Part shown: positions 1-12,463 of the stretch, piece after piece
How positions within the stretch are numbered: the first letter of the stretch is position 1
How the letters are laid out: each line of letters begins with the position of its first letter
Assembly: GCA_029706075.1 (NCBI GenBank)
Contig: JAINUG010000178.1
Span: 1,330,630-1,394,629, forward strand
Reading direction: 5' to 3'
Length of the DNA stretch: 64,000 bases
From: Aldrovandia affinis
Lineage: Eukaryota > Chordata > Actinopteri > Notacanthiformes > Halosauridae
The notes under the pieces: generated by a model
Told to the model about the DNA's origin: nothing
Databases searched by the model: none
The model's input: the letters and a program-made list of their open reading frames with translations, nothing else
Position numbers and translations under genes: made by a program

Positions 1-106
1 CTTCATGTTAGCCGAATAGTTTTTGCCAGATATTTTTGCTGGAATAAAATATGATATATATTTTAATTTGCACATTCTGAGGAGGAGAGAGCAGAGTGTA
101 CGTTTT

Positions 107-274
107 CCTTTTTCTTAATTTTTTTTTCTCTCCTGTTTTTCCTCCCAATTTGGTGGCCAATTATACCCTCTATTTCTTTAGATTTGCCCTCCCCTCGTCC
201 CTATGAGGCAAGCGAATTCTCAGAGGGCAGCGAACTCTGCTTCTGCTACTCTATCGGAGGCCCACGTTTTCCTT

Positions 275-310
<36 letters not shown>
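107..310 (-). repeat. SINE fragment and (TAA)n tract
   Basis: Bases 107-245 resemble the T-rich tail and body (CCCAATTTGG, TTATACCCTCTATTT) of a tRNA-derived SINE family seen again near 14.6, 32.5 and 54.6 kb. A (TAA)n microsatellite follows at 279-310. The rest of 1-570 is AT-rich intron with nothing else recognised. Confidence 0.5.
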
Positions 311-312
<2 letters not shown>

Positions 313-571
313 GCTTTATTTGAGTGCCATTATATTTTCAGGTCTCTCTCTCCAGAGTAGGGAGGTTATTGTTCATGAATTGAAAAAAGGGGGTATTTTA
401 ATATAAAACATAAACAAACAAAACAGCATCAGTTTAATGCATCAAGGACAGGCAGTACACCTTGGCTCAGGCATGGAATCAAACCAAAACGGAAGGTATT
501 TGGCTCCCTAAGCCACAGTGAGGGGTATATATTAATATTGCAGTATTACAGTGTTACCCTGCCTCTCTGTA

Positions 572-1124
572 TGTGTGTCTCCAGATGAGGAAGTGGTGTA
601 TATATCGATATAGTATATTACTGTACGTTTCCCTGTCTGTGTGTTTCTCTAGATGAGGAAGTGGTGTATTTCTCTGTCTCTCTCTAGATGAGGAAGTGGT
701 GTATTTCTCTGTGTCTCTCCAGATGAGGAAGTGGTGTATATATCGATATAGTGTATTACTGTACGTTTCCCTGTCTGTGTGTTTCTCTAGATGAGGAAGT
801 GGTGTATTTCTCTGTCTCTCTCTAGATGAGGAAGTGGTGTATTTCTCTGTCTCTCTCTAGATGAGGAAGTGGTGTATTTCTGTCTCCCTCTAGATGAGGA
901 AGTGCTGTATTTCTCTGTCTCTCTCTAGATGAGGAAGTGGTGTATTTCTGTCTGTCTCTAGATGAGGAAGTGGTGTATTTCTCTGTCTCTCTCTAGATGA
1001 GGAAGTGGTGTATTTCTGTCTCTAGATGAGGAAGTGGTGTATTTCTGTCTCTCTCTAGATGAGGAAGTGGTGTATTTCTGTCTCTCTCTAGATGAGGAAG
1101 TGGTGTATTTCTCTGTCTCTCTAG
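572..1124 (+). repeat. Minisatellite made of a 3-prime splice site plus exon start
   Basis: Units of about 29-36 bp, locally exactly 33 bp, each contain a pyrimidine run, TAG and GATGAGGAAGTGGTG. This is the acceptor and first five codons of the adjacent UGGT2 exon. About 14 copies precede the authentic one. Two longer copies near 590 and 730 carry a shared tatcgatatag insert. Confidence 0.95.
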
Positions 1125-1219
1125 ATGAGGAAGTGGTGTTCGGGCAGACTCTCTGGGTTATTGTGGATTTGGAGACCCCGCTGGGGAGGAAGCTGCTGGC
1201 CAACGCTGTGAAGCACTTG
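1125..1219 (+). CDS. uggt2: UGGT2 exon (a), thioredoxin-like region
   Basis: The exon encodes [19 protein letters not shown] and then [12 protein letters not shown], matching the UGGT segment that starts the last thioredoxin-like module. It begins in phase with two bases of a split Asp codon and ends at a full codon before gtgagt. The acceptor ctctctag is the last of about 15 near-identical copies in the preceding tandem repeat, so the true 5-prime edge is the copy that runs into unique coding sequence. Acceptors 33, 66 and 99 nt upstream (exon starts 1092, 1059, 1026) are in the same frame. Confidence 0.9.
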
Positions 1220-4200
1220 GTGAGTTCAGCTCCAATAAACACACCAAGCATGCGCTTTACCTGCTGTTACCTGAGCCCTGAACACTGTTACCTGAGCTCT
1301 GAACACTGTTACCTGAGCTCTGAACACTGTTACCTGAGCCCTGAACACTGAACACTGTTACCTGAGCTCTGAACACTGAACACTGTTACCTGAGCTCTGA
1401 ACACTGTTACCTGAGCTCTGAACACTGTTACCTGAGCCCTGAACACTGAACACTGTTACCTGAGCTCTGAACACTGTTACCTGAGCTCTGAACACTGAAC
1501 ACTGTTACCTGAGCTCTGAACACTGTTACCTGAGCTCTGAACACTGTTACCTGAGCCCTGAACACTGAACACTGTTACCTGAGCTCTGAACACTGTTACC
1601 TGAGCTCTGAACACTGTTACCTGAGCCCTGAACACTGAACACTGTTACCTGAGCTCTGAACACTGTTACCTGAGCTCTGAACACTGTTACCTGAGCACTG
1701 AACACTGAACACTGTTACCTGAGCTCTGAACACTGTTACCTGAGCTCTGAACACTGAACACTGTTACCTGAGCACTGAACACTGAACACTGTTACCTGAG
1801 CCCTGAACACTGTTACCTGAGCTCTGAACACTGTTACCTGAGCTCTGAACACTGTTACCTGAGCTCTGAACACTGTTACCTGAGCTCTGAACACTGTTAC
1901 CTGAGCCCTGAACACTGAACACTGTTACCTGAGCTCTGAACACTGTTACCTGAGCCCTGAACACTGAACACTGTTACCTGAGCTCTGAACACTGAACACT
2001 GTTACCTGAGCTCTGAACACTGAACACTGTTACCTGAGCTCTGAACACTGAACACTGTTACCTGAGCTCTGAACACTGAACACTGTTACCTGAGCTCTGA
2101 ACACTGTTACCTGAGCCCTGAACACTGAACACTGTTACCTGAGCTCTGAACACTGTTACCTGAGCTCTGAACACTGTTACCTGAGCCCTGAACACTGAAC
2201 ACTGTTACCTGAGCCCTGAACACTGAACACTGTTACCTGAGCTCTGAACACTGTTACCTGAGCTCTGAACACTGTTACCTGAGCACTGAACACTGTTACC
2301 TGAGCTCTGATATCTCTGATCTCTGAATGCTGAAACTTCATGTCATTATGTACTCTCCAGTTGTTATCTTCCTATTTTTGGTGACTCACGTCTTTCAGGC
2401 AGGGCTAAAAATAAATACACAAATAAATATGTTCTTGAAATGTTTTTAATGTGGTACGTTAATCAAGCCTACTCGAGCAGGAGCGCATTAGAGTGCTTTC
2501 TGAAGAGGCGGCGGCCACTTTGGCCAGTGAGGAGCGCGGTGACTCAGGCTTCTCTGACAGGCTGACGGTGAGCGGAGCGGAACTCTGGTGGAAAGGCCCG
2601 GCCGTCTCTGTCTCGGGAACACCGCGTTCCCGCGCCCAACGGAAGCATGACTCGTTGTATTCCGGGAGGGGGGAAGAGTTCAGATCGATATGTCCTTCTC
2701 CTCAAGGCATTGTTGATGAGGAGCAGACTTTTAAGAGATGCGCTGCGTGGGATTATAAAAGAGGTCTGGGTTGTTGTTTTTCTTGCTTCAAGTGACCGGG
2801 AACATGCACTGGGAGCTAAAAACCGCAGCGTTTGCCTCACGGTTTAGACACGGGAGTGGAGTGTGGGAGTGTGTGTGGGCCTTTCCGGTACATTATGGTT
2901 TTTAAAAAGTTTAATAATTACGGGCTGTGGTGAGCGCTCTGTGTTGGGAACATGGAAGGATGTCACACATAATAGTAACAGTAATCATAATAATACTTGG
3001 ATGATGCACGGCAGCCATTTTGTGCCAGTAATGCTCATAATGGAATAGAGGTGTATACAGGTGACTGCCAAAATAAAGGAAAGACCAACATAAAGAGTCT
3101 TAATAGGGCGTTGGGTCACCAAGAGCCACAAAACGGCTTCAATGCAATTTGGCATAGATTCTACAAGTGTCTGGAATTCTATTGGAAGGAAGCAACAACA
3201 TTCTTCCATGGAAAATTCTATCATTTGGTGTTTTTTTGATGGCGGTGGAAAATGCTGTCTCAGGCGTCATCCACAATCTCACATAAGTGTTCAGTTGGGT
3301 TGAGGTAGTTGGAATAATAGTGGCTACAATTGGCCACCAAATTGGGCGACAATTGGGAGACGATACACTCAAATGTGTAGTGGATTGTGCAGTGGAATGG
3401 GTCGTAGAATTGGTAGTGGAGTCTCTTGTCGCCATTGGACGTTGTGTGCGATCTCCCGTCTTGCTCTGCAGAAGTCCAGCCCCGACGTGCGCGTGGGAGT
3501 GATCGCTAACCCCGCCTCCAAGCTGACGGAGGAGAGCGCCGCGATTGGCCGGGCCGTCTGGGCGTCGCTCCTCACCCAGAAGAGCAGGGACACCTTTAAC
3601 TTCGTCCAGAAGCTCCTGAAAGAGGAGACCGTCGAGCTCGTTCAGCGAGGAACCAAGATCAAGGATCTTCTTCTGCAGGTGAGGGGAGCCCAGAAAGGGT
3701 GTGTTCGGCCTGTAAATGTAGGTAAATACACAAATACATTCTGAAAAACTTGCCCATGCAGGGATGTTTGGGCATGAATATTACTGGCAGCTGAATGTTG
3801 AGATAAGGCTCTTTCATTCTTTTAGGTTTTTTTTTTTTTTTTTTTTACAGTAAGGAAATCCAATCTCGATTTAGTGCGGCTTCACCGTGCCGCCATCCCT
3901 CCTCTCCTACTAAACCCACGAAATTATCTGGCCAGTTATCCGTCGGCACGTCTTTTTTTTTTTTTTTCTTAACATCGGAATGACAGGAGTGTTTCCAGCG
4001 ATTACTTCCTGACTGGGTTTTAATTATTTCCTGTCAGGGTTCTGGGTTCTTATCACTTCCTGTCTAGGTTTAATTACTTCCTGTCTGAAGCGCGGGCGAA
4101 ACCCTCACCGCCGGGTGTCCTGAGAGTCGGCTGGCGCTCGCCGGCGATGCTGTATTACAGCGCGTCAGCCGTCTGAGACATCTTTAACGTTAGAAATATT

Positions 4201-7200
4201 CATCTCTCTTAATGTTGTCTTTTTGCTTTATTTCTGTATTTTACCGAGGTGGCGTTGCGAGCGAGCCAAAACAGAGAGCGATAATCGGAGGGACGTGTGC
4301 AGCTCTGCTCGATTAGTGATGAGGAGGGAGCCCACGGCTCTTATCCACCATCTTAATGATGTCTTTAGTCTTATCTGTGTTTGGCCGGTGACGCTCGTGT
4401 GTGTGTGTGTGTGTGTGTGCGCTCATCGCACCAGAACCTCCTCGAGCTGTGGGAGTACGTTTGTGGAGTGCGTTTACGGAGTAGATCTGTGAAGTGAACG
4501 TGTGATGGCGGTGGCAGTTTCGGTCCGTCTCTCCAGGAATGCGTTTCTGGGGCAGGCTGCGCGAGAGAAACGCCGATGTGTTCTCGTCCCACAGGACTCC
4601 CCCGCGGGTGGCCTGATCCCTCCGCCCTGAGCCGTCGAGCCGCACGATAATCATTTATTTATACAGCTTATACAGTTTGTGTCACGAACACGCACACGCA
4701 CACGCACACACATGCATAATGTTGGCTCACGGTTGAGCCTTCCTGGGTAGACGGAGATTAAATAGCATGCGCAAATGTGTTGTAATGTTACATTTAAATG
4801 TGGTGTAATGTTAGTTTAATTGTGGTGTAATGTTAGTTTAATTGTGGTGTAATGTTAAATTTAGATGTGCTGCAATGTTAGTTTAAATGTGCTGCAATGT
4901 TAGTTTAAATGTGGTGTAATGTTAAATTAAATGTAGTGTAACGTTAATTTAAATGTGTTGTAATGTTAAATGTGGTTTAACGTCATGTTGGCTGTGCTGC
5001 AGGGGATGAACCAGGACAGCTTTGAGAAGAAGTTCAACACCCTGGAGCTGGGCTTCCTGCACAGCCAACAGCTCTTCTGCCGGGAGGTCCTGAAGCTGCA
5101 GGCGGGGCAGCGGGCGGTGGTCAGCAACGGCAGGGTGAGCGCCGGGCGGGGCGGGGCGGGGCCGGGGCGGGGCGGGGCGGAGCAACAGTGTGGAGCCTCA
5201 ATACAACGGATGCTTTTATCCAGCTCAACTTGCATATCAGCCTTTTGTGTATCTTGTTTTTGAAACATAAATATTTAAACATTCAAATGTACAACCGGGT
5301 TGCTTACTAAAGTAATTCTGCAATTCTGGAGGATTTCAGCTCTGTGCTTTCCCCAAGGATGCAATTAAGACTCTGCCCCATTCGGGATTTGAACCCGCAG
5401 TAATTACCTTTTTGTTACTTGCTTGTGCGTTCCCATCCCTGGATAAACACTGAAGTATCACAGAGCGCTTCCTTTTGAATCCCATGTCTGTTTCTGTGCC
5501 TGACCCTCATATTAAATTCAGATGTGGCCGTTTTCATTTTTAAATGTTTTCCTTTTTAGTGCTTGCAAAATTACGTGCTACGAATGCTGCAATCTGATTG
5601 GTTATGGGACTGGGCAGAACTGCCCCATTGGGCCTGCGCTAAGTGAATGAAATCCTGGCCTGGTGATGGAGTCACCCTGTTTGCTGCAGTGTGCAACAAT
5701 GCAATGTTGTGCTCATGAATCTTGTTTTCAACATGGATTTAATTGGTGAATGCATCTTAACCGCTTATGCATCTGAAAACGTACTGCGTGCGGCTACATA
5801 CTGTTAAATGGGTTCATTAAATGAACATGAGTATTTGTGTATGTGTATGTGTGTGTGTTAGCCAGCTCTGAGGCTCAGTCTGAACTGAGTGTGTGTGCGT
5901 GTGTGTACATTTTACATTTTTACATTTTAAGCATTTAGCAGACGCTCTTATCCAGAGCGACTTTCAAGATGTGCATAAATACATGGTAGGATTCTTTTTT
6001 TTTTTTTTTTTTTTGGAGTATGGTGTTGAGTGAGTGAGTGAGTGAGTGAGTGAGTGAGTGTGTGTGGGTGTGTCGGTGTGTGTCGGTGTGGGTGTGCGTG
6101 TGTGTACGTATGAGTGTGCGTGGTATGAGAGATCGCAGAGCTGAGCTCAGGTCCTGCAGTGATTGAGGTGTATATTGAGACACTGTCTGACGTCCCAGAC
6201 CTGTCTCCTCTGTCCGTCTGTCCCACAGCTTTGATCTGACAAGCGTCACGGCGCTCCGCACGGGCGTTACATCTTTTACCAGCGTAATATTTCTGTGCTA
6301 CAAATAATTAATCAACAGCAAGAGCGACATCAAGGGCAAAAAACAATGAAGGCTGCTGTTGTTGTTGTTGTTGTGTTGTTGTTGTTGTGTTGTTGATTGG
6401 AATCTGATTTCATCCTGACGTGCGCCTCCAATACAGAGCCACATCACAGGATACAGCTAGTCCTAAAACTGTATTATTATGAACAACGCTTTGACTTTCT
6501 GTGTAATTAGAAATTCTCAGAAAGTGATTGTGTTGTGTTGTTGTCCTTGTTATTCTTGTATCTCGTCCTGTCTGTGAAATGTGAAAGAGGCAGGGCTGTG
6601 TCCCCCTGTGTAACTCTGATGTCCGATCCGGCAGATTCTGGGTCCGTTTGAGGAGGAGGAGGAGTTCGGCTCCGAGGACTTCCACCTGCTGGAGAAGATC
6701 ACGCTCAGCACCTCAGCCACAAAGGTCAAAGCTCAGATCAAGCAGATGGGAGCCCAGGGGAGACAGTGCGTATACGATCTTTAAAAAAATATTTTGTTCT
6801 TTTTACCCTTTTTCTCATACCCAATCGTATCCGAAGAAACGCTCGCTGTAACCTCCTCAATCCGCGAGAGCGTAAACGAGCACGTGCTCTCCTCCAAAAC
6901 ATGATGATGCCCAGACCGTGGACGCCCCGTTGACCGGTGGGGGGTGCGGGTGTACGACCAGACAAGGACAACCCCGCCAACTGTATCCCTCCCTCCACAA
7001 CATCAGACCATGTAGCTCATCCACACACTAGAACAGTGTCTTAACAGCATGCAGACCGTGGGGCTCATCCACACACTAGAACAGTGCCTTAACAGGATGC
7101 AGACCGTGGGGCTCATCCACACACTAGAACAGTGTCTTAACAGGATGCAGACCGTGGAGCCCATCCACACACTAGAACAGTGTCTTAACAGGATGCAGAC

Positions 7201-9561
7201 CGTGGGGCTCATCCACACACTAGAACAGTGTCTTAACAGGATGCAGACCGTGGGGCCCATCCACACACTAGAACAGTGTCTTAACAGGATGCAGACCGTG
7301 GGGCTCATCCACACACTAGAACAGTGTCTTAACAGGATGCAGACCGTGGGGCTCATCCACACACTGGAACAGTGCCTTAACAGGATGCAGACCGTGGGGC
7401 TCATCCACGCACTAGAACAGTGCCTTAACAGGATGCAGACCGTGGGGCTCATCCACACACTAGAACAGTGCCTTAACAGGATGCAGACCGTGGGGCTCAT
7501 CCACACACTAGAACAGTGTCTTAACAGGATGCAGACCATGGGGCTCATCCACACACTAGAACAGTGCCTTAACAGGATGCAGACCATGGGGCTCATCCAC
7601 ACAGTAGAACAGTGTCTTAACAGGATGCAGACCGTGGGGCTCATCCACACACTGGAACAGTGCCTTAACAGGATGCAGACCGTGGGGCTCATCCACACAC
7701 TAGAACAGTGCCTTAACAGGATGCAGACCGTGGGGCTCATCCATGCACTAGAACAGTGCCTTAACAGGATGCAGACTGTGGGGCTCATCCACACACTAGA
7801 ACAGTGCCTTAACAGGATGCAGACCGTGGGGCTCATCCACACACTAGAACAGTGTCTTAACAGGATGCAGACCGTGGGGCTCATCCACACAGTAGAACAG
7901 TGTCTTAACAGGATGCAGACCGTGGGGCTCATCCACACACTAGAACAGTGTCTTAACAGGATGCAGACCGTGGGGCTCATCCACACACTAGAACAGTCCC
8001 TGGAGTGTTGTGGTGTATACAGTTTTCTTCACCCTGGCTGGATGGATTTACACCGCTGTGTGCGTTTTCCTAAAATACCCTGCTGTGAAACGGAGTGAGC
8101 GATTGGGCCTAATTAGGAGACACAGCAGCAGCACACCGCGGGCCCACAGGAAGGCCGTCCCGGGAGTGCTCACGTCTCTTTACAGGAGAACTCTGACAGG
8201 AATGCTCTCCTAATTACCCTTCTCACTTTGTATGCCTCTGATGTCCTTACATCTATTCCCACTGAGCTCTCCTATGGAGAGAGAGGCAGGACCAATCGGT
8301 GCGCTCTCTCTCTCTTCCGGCAGGGCCAGTGATTTGGTGATGAAGGTCGACGCCCTCCTGACCGCAGCCCCAAAAGGAGAGCCCCGCAGAGACGTCAGGT
8401 TCAGTAAGGACAAGCACAGGTGAGGGAGAGAGAGGGGGAGAGACCATTAACACTGCTGCTTGCTGCCAATATATTTTGGGAGAGGGGGAAGTTATTTATT
8501 TATTTCTGTGTTTGTGTGCGCGTGTGTTTCCCAGCGTGCTCCACCTCTCTGCCCGGGAGCAAGAAGTGTTCTACGACGTGGTGGCCGTAGTCGACCCCCT
8601 CACCAGAGAGGCCCAGAAGATGTCTGCCCTGCTGATCGTAAGACCTTTACCCTGCTGCTCGCCTGGTGGTGCTGTATCACTCCACTGTCTGGTGATTCTG
8701 TATCACAGGCAAATCACAGGTTCCTTGTATTGGAGCATGATGATGACATCAAAGCTTTTCAGCAGAGCTTTTCAGCAGAGCTTTTCCCCCCGGCCCTGAC
8801 CTAGCTAATGGGGAATGTACAGGAATAAGAGCTTAATTTCCTGTGACCATACTGCGCTAATGTCACACTCTCACCCTGAACCCCAGAGACACCCACTGTG
8901 GGCTCCTGAAGGGCTGACCCCTGATTCTAACAGGGGGCGATTCGGCAACGAGTTGCCCGAAATGCATTGATTGTCTATGAGAGCGGGCGACTTCCGGTGA
9001 TTGGCCGATTGGCCGATTTGTGGGCGTGGCGGCGACACAGAAAAGTTGAAAATTCTGAACTTTCGGGCGATGTCGCCCGGTAAGCGCCAATCAAATTCAT
9101 GTGTTGCTGTTTTTACCTTCCACGCGGAACCAACACAACACCGAAATTTGGTTCCTAGTTCCGACACTTCAACATGAATGAGGAGAAACTGATAACAGTG
9201 GTCTGCAGTACCGCCATACGTTATTTAATCCTAAAAGCATAAATATTTATAGCTAGCTAAACTTATATGGCCTACATACATCTTATTTAATGTTTGTGTT
9301 GGTTAAAAGGCAAGTTTTTTATCGCATGGGTACGTTTGGAAAAACATACCGGAGAGAAATTGCGAGCCGTTTCCAGCGCAAGTATATGGCCGCAATTGTA
9401 AAAAGCCTTCTGAGTTTGAGTTTGCGGTTCATGATTGAAGGAAACAATACTGCTAGCCAACTAATATTTATAATAAAGATTCTCAAAATCTATGATGAAC
9501 TATTCGTTTACCATGCAAAAATTTTGTAAGCACGTCGGAAGCATTTTTGAGGAAGCCATTC

Positions 9562-9612
<51 letters not shown>

Positions 9613-12421
9613 AGGAAACACGAAAACACCTCTTCTTTATGCTTTGGTTTCCTCTACCTTATCTTATCTCCCCTACTGTGTTTTTGATGGCGGCACGGTG
9701 GTGCAGTGGATAGCACTGTCGCCTCACAGCAAGAAGGTCTCGGGTTCGAATCCAGGCCGGGGGCCTTTCTGTGCGGAGTTTGCATGTTCTCCCGTGTCCG
9801 CGTGGGTTTCCTCCGGGTACTCCGGTTTCCTCCCACAGTCCAAAGACATGCACGTTAGGCTAATTGGAGAGTCTAAATTGCCCGTAGGTATGAGTGTGTG
9901 AGTGAATGGTGTGTGTGCCCTGAGATGGATTGGCGACCTGTCCAGGGTGTATTCCTGCCTCTCGCCCGGAACGCATGCTGGGATAGGCTCCAGCACCCCC
10001 CCCGCGACCCTGACCAGGAATAAGCGGCTTAGACAATGGATGGATGGATGGATGGATGGACTGTGTTTTTGGTTCATACTGTGAATGGTCACATTCAAGT
10101 GTTTTTATCATCTTAACAGGCATTCACAAGGGAAGCTATTTCGGCAGAATCGGATGGCACAGGTGGAAATTACTCACCAGTAAATTACACACAGATTTCT
10201 ATTTCAGTTTTTTAATTGTGCCTAGTTGTAAACCATGTACAATGCACACCAGGCATTTTTCCGTGACAGAGGTAGGCATTGGAACTGCAGGACGACACAC
10301 TGACCCCTGGATTAACCACCTGGGGTCATGTGTCCCGTAGAGGTAGGTCATGTGACTAGGATGCAACTGTGACAGTTGGTTAACCTGCCTCTGTCAGCCC
10401 CTGGCATTGCACGCCAAATTAAGCGTTCCTTTCAATCTCACCTGAGTTTGACCCTGGTGAACCTGAATTCTATCTCTCCCCTTTTCTCAATTAAATTCAC
10501 ATCAATTCAATTCATCCATCCATCCATCCATTGTCTAAGCCGCTTATTCCTGGTCAGGGTCGCGGGGGGGGTGCTGGAGCCTATCCCAGCATGCGTTCCG
10601 GGCGAGAGGCAGGAATACACCCTGGACAGGTCGCCAATCCATCACAGGGCACACACACCATTCACTCACACACTCATACCTACGGGCAATTTAGACTCTC
10701 CAATTAGCCTAACGTGCATGTCTTTGGACTGTGGGAGGAAACCGGAGTACCCGGAGGAAACCCACGCGGACACGGGGAGAACATGCAAACTCCGCACAGA
10801 AAGGCCCCCGGCCTGGATTTCGAACCGAGACCTTCTTGCTGTGAGGCGACAGTGCTATCCACTGCACCACCGTGCCGCCCTCAATTCAATTCAATTCAAT
10901 TCAATTCAATTCAATTCAATTCAATTCAATTCAATTCAATTCAATTCAATTCAATTCAATTCAATTCAATTTTGCTTTAATGGCATGAAAAAAAACAATG
11001 ATGGTGCCTCCCAGGTGGTGTAGCGGTAGAACGTCCGACGTCGCACCAGTTTCAGCTCTGACCGGGAGTGCCACTAGGGGGGCGGCAATTGGTTGTCCGC
11101 CCCAAGGAGGGGGGAGGGATGAAAGCCAATATGAGCTCGCTGCGTATATGAGTGGTCCTGTGTGTTACAGTGACAGGCTTCGGCGTAGGCGGGTGCCGGC
11201 TCGGAGGAGGCGGTGCAGCGCTCACTACCGGTCTCGGGACTATGGCAGTGAGCTCTCATACGACGGAGGGGGGTGGGGGGTGTCTCTAGCTTGGCCCTGT
11301 GGGGCGTGGCGTCTGTCCGGAATGTTCTCAGACTTTAATCTGACCTCCTTTAAGGACGCCAGTGGCTGCCCGCTGAAAAATGAGCCTCACATTACTGTAA
11401 ATTTAATCATTTATCATTTGTGTGTCATTTGAGCTGTAAATTAATATTGTGCTATCTGGGAAAAGGTCAGTAAATATTTTCAAACGAGTCTCAGCAAAAG
11501 TGCCTCATTAGTGGCCCTTTAATGCTTATGTGTTATTTGCCCTGGGTTTATTTCTGTTTAGAACTGCCGTGTGTGCTTTACTCTGGCCCTCATTTCTGTC
11601 TTCCATGAGTATTTTATTTCCCTGTGTCTGTCTATCTGTCCACCTGTCTTCACTCCAGTCCATATGTCACTCAGATGTGCAGAAGGCTTTTTGCTTGTTT
11701 GTTTTATTTCTCTACGTTGTGCAATTTCTTGTCATGTTCACCTTGCATCGCTATTTGTCTTTGAATTGACTGTGCTGTGTTGTGCTGTGCTGCGTTGCAG
11801 TGAGTCCACGTGTACCTGACTGTACCCTCTCCTCTGTGTGCTTGGTACAGGTGCTCGGTCAAGTGATCAATATGAACCTGCACTTATTCATGAACTGCCG
11901 GGCAAAGCTCTCTGAGACACCGCTGAAGAGGTGAGTACCAGCGTGTAATTTCCTGTTCATAGATCCCCTAACAGTCCCTCCCTTTAACCCTCCTACAGGA
12001 AACACTGTCCCTCCCTTTAACCCTCCTACAGGAAACACTGTCCCTCCCTTTAACCCTCCTACAGGAAACACTGTCCCTCCCTTTAACCCTCCTACAGGAA
12101 ACACTGTCCCTCCCTTTAACCCTCCTACAGGAAACACTGTCCCTCCCTAAACCCTCCTACAGGAAACACTGTCCCTCCCTTTAACCCTCCTACAGGAAAC
12201 ACTGTCCCTCCCTTTAACCCTCCTACAGGAAACACTGTCCCTCCCTTTAACCCTCCTACAGGAAACACTGTCCCTCCCTTTAACCCTCCTACAGGAAACA
12301 CTGTCCCTCCCTTTAACCCTCCTACAGGAAACACTGTCCCTCCCTTTAACCCTCCTACAGGAAACACTGTCCATAATAAGCAGCCAGAGTACTTGGGAAC
12401 TTGTGAAACTGCACAGTGCTG

Positions 12422-12463
<42 letters not shown>

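Noticed and set aside
1264..2312. CRISPR-like array
   Set aside because: Units are contiguous without unique spacers, the context is a vertebrate intron, and no cas genes exist.
7049..8098. Long repeat-encoded frame as a protein gene
   Set aside because: It is a 48-bp intronic minisatellite that is stop-free on both strands; no family resemblance, and UGGT2 exons on both sides join cleanly across it.
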